From the NCBI RefSeq assembly GCF_900109375.1, contig NZ_FOAB01000005.1, positions 434,001-498,000 of the forward strand: 64,000 nucleotides of DNA, in the 5' to 3' direction. Below the pieces are notes generated by a model, which saw nothing but the letters and a program-made list of their open reading frames with translations, was not told the origin of the DNA and did no database searches. Shown piece after piece: positions 61,653 through 64,000 of this stretch. The DNA comes from Aquimarina amphilecti (GTDB taxonomy: Bacteria > Bacteroidota > Bacteroidia > Flavobacteriales > Flavobacteriaceae). Each line of letters starts with the position of its first letter. Position 1 is the first letter of the stretch. The position numbers were made by a program, and so were the translations under genes.

Positions 61653-63362
61653 CTATTCTGCCATCTCTACAATTAGGCTATCATCTGTTTTAGTAACTTT
61701 AGTAAGACCTAGTTTAGAAAGTCCTTTCATTCCTTTATCCCATGCTTTATTACTTAATCCAGAAGCAGTTTTTAGATCAGCTAAAGGCATGCTTTGTTCT
61801 TTCTTGATAATTTCAAAAATAGCTTTTTCATTATCATTAAGAGATTCTATAATATTTGCTTGTGCGGTTCGCACCTCTGGTCTCATCTGCGGGAAGAATA
61901 ACACCTCTTGTATCGATTGATTATTGGTTAGATACATAATCAACCTGTCCATACCAATTCCCATTCCAGATGTAGGAGGCATACCATATTCTAGCGCTCT
62001 GATAAAATCATTATCTATAAACATCGCTTCATCATCTCCTTTTTCGCTTAACTTTAATTGTGCTTCAAAACGTTCTCTTTGATCAATAGGATCATTAAGC
62101 TCAGAGTATGCATTAGCTATCTCTTTACCACAAACCATTAGTTCAAAACGTTCTGTAAGATCAGGATTGTCTCTGTGTTCTTTACATAAAGGACTCATCT
62201 CTTTTGGGTAATCAGTAATAAATGTTGGTTGGATGTAATTTCCTTCACACTTTTCACCAAAAATTTCATCTATTAATTTTCCTTTACCCATGGTTTCATC
62301 TACTTCGATACCCATTCCTTTGGCTGCTTCACGAATTTCTTCTTCAGATTTTCCTGTAATATCAAATCCAGTAAAATGTTTTATAGAATCGGTCATCGTT
62401 ACACGAGCATAAGGAGTCTTAAAGTTGATTTTATGTTCTCCAAATGTAGCATCTGTAGTTCCGTTTACTGCGATAGCACAATGCTCTACTAGATTTTCTG
62501 TAAACTCCATCATCCAGTTGTAATCTTTATAAGCTACATAAATTTCCATGGCGGTAAATTCTGGATTATGCGTACGATCCATTCCTTCGTTTCTAAAGTT
62601 CTTAGAAAACTCATAGACACCTTCAAAACCACCAACGATTAATCGTTTTAGATATAACTCATTAGCAATTCGCATATATAAAGGAATATCTAATGAATTG
62701 TGATGTGTTATAAATGGACGTGCAGAGGCACCACCTGGTATCGGTTGTAGGATAGGTGTTTCTACTTCAAAATATCCTTTAGTATTAAAAAACTCACGCA
62801 TAGCGTTAAAAAGCTTTGTTCTTTTTACAAATACATCTTTAACGTGAGGGTTTACTACTAAATCTACATAACGCTGACGGTATCTCAATTCTGGATCTGT
62901 GAAAGCATCATGAACTTTTCCATCAGCATCGGTTCTAGGTTGAGGTAATGGTTTTAGTGTTTTACTTAATAATGTAAAGTCTTTAACCATTACAGTTTTT
63001 TCTCCTACTTGTGTAGTAAAAAGTTCTCCTTCGATACCAATAAAATCCCCTATGTCTAATAATTTTTTATAGACCTCATTATACTTAGTTTTATCATCAT
63101 CGGTACAAATTTCATCTCTATTAAAATATACCTGTATACGACCATTAGAATCTTGCACTTCTGCAAAAGAAGCTTTCCCTTGTATACGTCTAGACATCAA
63201 TCTACCTGCAATAACTACCTTTTTTCCTTCTTCATATTTCTGTTTGACATCTTCAGAAGTATGGTCTACCGGAAATAAAGCTGCCGGATATGGATTAATC
63301 CCTAAGTCACGTAGGGTTTGTAGTTTCTCTCTTCTTACAAGTTCTTGTTCTGATAATTGCAT
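61653..63362 (-). CDS. lysS: Lysine-tRNA ligase, class II
   Basis: 569 residues, longer than the 505 of E. coli because of a C-terminal extension (about 500-569, IFEIIKKEQSMPLADLKTASGLSNKAWDKGMKGL) that looks like a winged helix. The OB-fold anticodon domain (about 50-160) precedes the class II core with FNTKGYFEVETPILQPIPGGASARPF (motif 1/2), RNEGMDRTHNPEFTAMEIYVAY and GMGIGMDRL (motif 3). It charges tRNA-Lys. The extension is common in Bacteroidota LysS. A consensus promoter is directly upstream. Confidence 0.98.
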   Translation of the reverse strand: MQLSEQELVRREKLQTLRDLGINPYPAALFPVDHTSEDVKQKYEEGKKVVIAGRLMSRRIQGKASFAEVQDSNGRIQVYFNRDEICTDDDKTKYNEVYKKLLDIGDFIGIEGELFTTQVGEKTVMVKDFTLLSKTLKPLPQPRTDADGKVHDAFTDPELRYRQRYVDLVVNPHVKDVFVKRTKLFNAMREFFNTKGYFEVETPILQPIPGGASARPFITHHNSLDIPLYMRIANELYLKRLIVGGFEGVYEFSKNFRNEGMDRTHNPEFTAMEIYVAYKDYNWMMEFTENLVEHCAIAVNGTTDATFGEHKINFKTPYARVTMTDSIKHFTGFDITGKSEEEIREAAKGMGIEVDETMGKGKLIDEIFGEKCEGNYIQPTFITDYPKEMSPLCKEHRDNPDLTERFELMVCGKEIANAYSELNDPIDQRERFEAQLKLSEKGDDEAMFIDNDFIRALEYGMPPTSGMGIGMDRLIMYLTNNQSIQEVLFFPQMRPEVRTAQANIIESLNDNEKAIFEIIKKEQSMPLADLKTASGLSNKAWDKGMKGLSKLGLTKVTKTDDSLIVEMAE

Positions 63363-63383
63363 AATGCTGCCGTTTTAAGCGTG

Positions 63384-63414
63384 CAAAGATACGAAGTATG
63401 AGATAATCTTTCAA
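63384..63414 (-). promoter_or_regulatory. Consensus promoter of lysS
   Basis: On the minus strand TTG (63414-63412), 20 bases, TATCTTTG (63391-63384) match the Bacteroidota consensus. The box ends 21 bases upstream of the ATG. Confidence 0.75.
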
Positions 63415-63785
63415 TTGATTTTTAAGTATAGTATTGCTTTAGTTTTTCTATTTAAAAATATAGAGGTTCTGAATACCGAAATATAGGATTGATGTGGTTA
63501 AACAAGATTTTTTTTCAAAAAAAGTAAAAAGTAGAGGTAACATATCGATTTAGAATGACACATACTTATGGAACGGTGAATTTTATGCCTTTATAAATTT
63601 ACATTTTAACATTGTAAGTTGATTGGATACAAACTTTTAATGGATAAAAAGATGTAGAATTTGTATTGTTTGTAAAAGTAAGATTCGAAAATAAAAGGGT
63701 AAAGAATTTTACGAATCTAATGAGAGCTTTTTAGTAAATTCGCCGCCGAAAAAAAAGTAAGTGATTAATTAGTAAGTATTATTTT
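63415..63785. other. Intergenic region upstream of the right-edge gene
   Basis: About 370 bases between divergent genes without a coding frame of its own. It holds an inverted repeat AGATTCG (63681-63687) / CGAATCT (63712-63718) with a 24-base spacer and the promoter-like box at 63735-63742. The repeat lies just upstream of that box and may bind a regulator. Confidence 0.45.
63735..63742 (+). promoter_or_regulatory. Promoter-like box of the right-edge gene
   Basis: TAAATTCG followed by CCGCC, a TAnnTTnG-type -7 box, 43 bases upstream of the ATG at 63786. No TTG is found at the usual -33 spacing. Confidence 0.4.
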
Positions 63786-64000
63786 ATGAGGAAAATTGTA
63801 TTATTGTTTATAATGCTGGTCAGCATTGTTGCTCTAGGGCAAGATGATTATTATGGAGGGTATAGTCCATCGGCTACTACTACACCCACAGCTGCAAAAA
63901 TTAGTGGAGGAGGAAGCGCTACTGTAAGCCTAACAAGTGGAAGTGCGCAGCAGTATGTGCCTATTTACAATATCGAACAAAATGGTGTTTCTTGGAGTAC
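63786..64000 (+). CDS. Secreted protein, N-terminal part only (cut by window edge)
   Basis: The frame from the ATG at 63786 is open to the window end (71 full codons). The first 18 residues (MRKIVLLFIMLVSIVALG) are an SPI signal peptide, followed by QDDYYGGYSPSATTTPTAA, then a Gly/Ser-rich part (KISGGGSATVSLTSGSAQQY). The low-complexity Thr/Pro and Gly/Ser linker suggests an exported, possibly surface protein. The family cannot be seen from this fragment. Confidence 0.75.
   Translation, partial: MRKIVLLFIMLVSIVALGQDDYYGGYSPSATTTPTAAKISGGGSATVSLTSGSAQQYVPIYNIEQNGVSWS

Overview
The window looks like a stretch of chromosome from a marine-type Flavobacteriaceae (Bacteroidota); an Aquimarina-like genus is my guess, not something I could test. 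The evidence is low GC content, promoters of the Bacteroidota type (TTG, 18-20 bases, TAnnTTTG) with few Shine-Dalgarno sites, frequent TTG starts, many SPII lipoproteins, and a type IX secretion client with a type-B C-terminal domain next to a PorP/SprF-like protein. I see no rRNA, tRNA, CRISPR array, transposase or phage gene.

Layout. 1-2.0 kb: rtcB RNA ligase followed by two small unrecognised genes, one cut by the left edge. 2.1-6.9 kb: lipoproteins, an ECF sigma factor and a TPR histidine kinase/response regulator pair. 6.9-7.8 kb: an unusual stretch rich in inverted repeats around a 76-residue orphan gene, followed by a WYL regulator.

8.8-23.5 kb: an almost unbroken run of 14 minus-strand genes with very small gaps or overlaps. 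From promoter-proximal to distal it encodes a multi-pass membrane protein, a membrane-anchored FG-GAP/ASPIC protein, a small cysteine-motif membrane protein, a giant outer-membrane protein (degenerate phosphoesterase, kinase-like centre, BamA-type barrel), a Rieske-glutamate-synthase fusion, a small beta-barrel, an unknown WPHHFD-motif protein, a DUF2721 membrane protein, a Rieske-ThDP-oxidase fusion, a YHS protein, a potassium channel, a CPA1 sodium/proton antiporter and a stand-alone DUF5706 (Pycsar-effector-type) membrane protein. Three tandem Crp/Fnr paralogues lie directly upstream. This is the best candidate in the window for an undescribed system, probably combining redox enzymes with ion homeostasis and the envelope. 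That role is inference from gene content and adjacency.

26-37 kb: an SSB paralogue, two DinB-like proteins, a fourth Crp/Fnr protein, a secreted M20 amidohydrolase, a GNAT, a kinase-aminotransferase fusion related to hydroxylysine kinase/phospholyase, and a molybdate ABC transporter (modA, a TOBE protein, modB, modC) with a DUF2867 protein. 37-41.5 kb: DUF4230 and DUF4136 proteins, a DUF5522 protein with a nearly leaderless promoter, a D-cysteine desulfhydrase-like PLP enzyme, a glucosaminidase-LysM protein and hemL. 41.5-51.9 kb: a secreted metzincin, a polytopic GT-C-like protein, a helical-repeat protein, YiaA/B, TPR, DUF2157, GDYXXLXY, DUF6515-like and SPOR proteins. 52.4-57.9 kb: the large T9SS adhesin-like protein and its PorP/SprF partner. 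58-64 kb: a Tat-type PhoD phosphatase, an unknown secreted protein, lysS, and the start of another secreted protein cut by the right edge.
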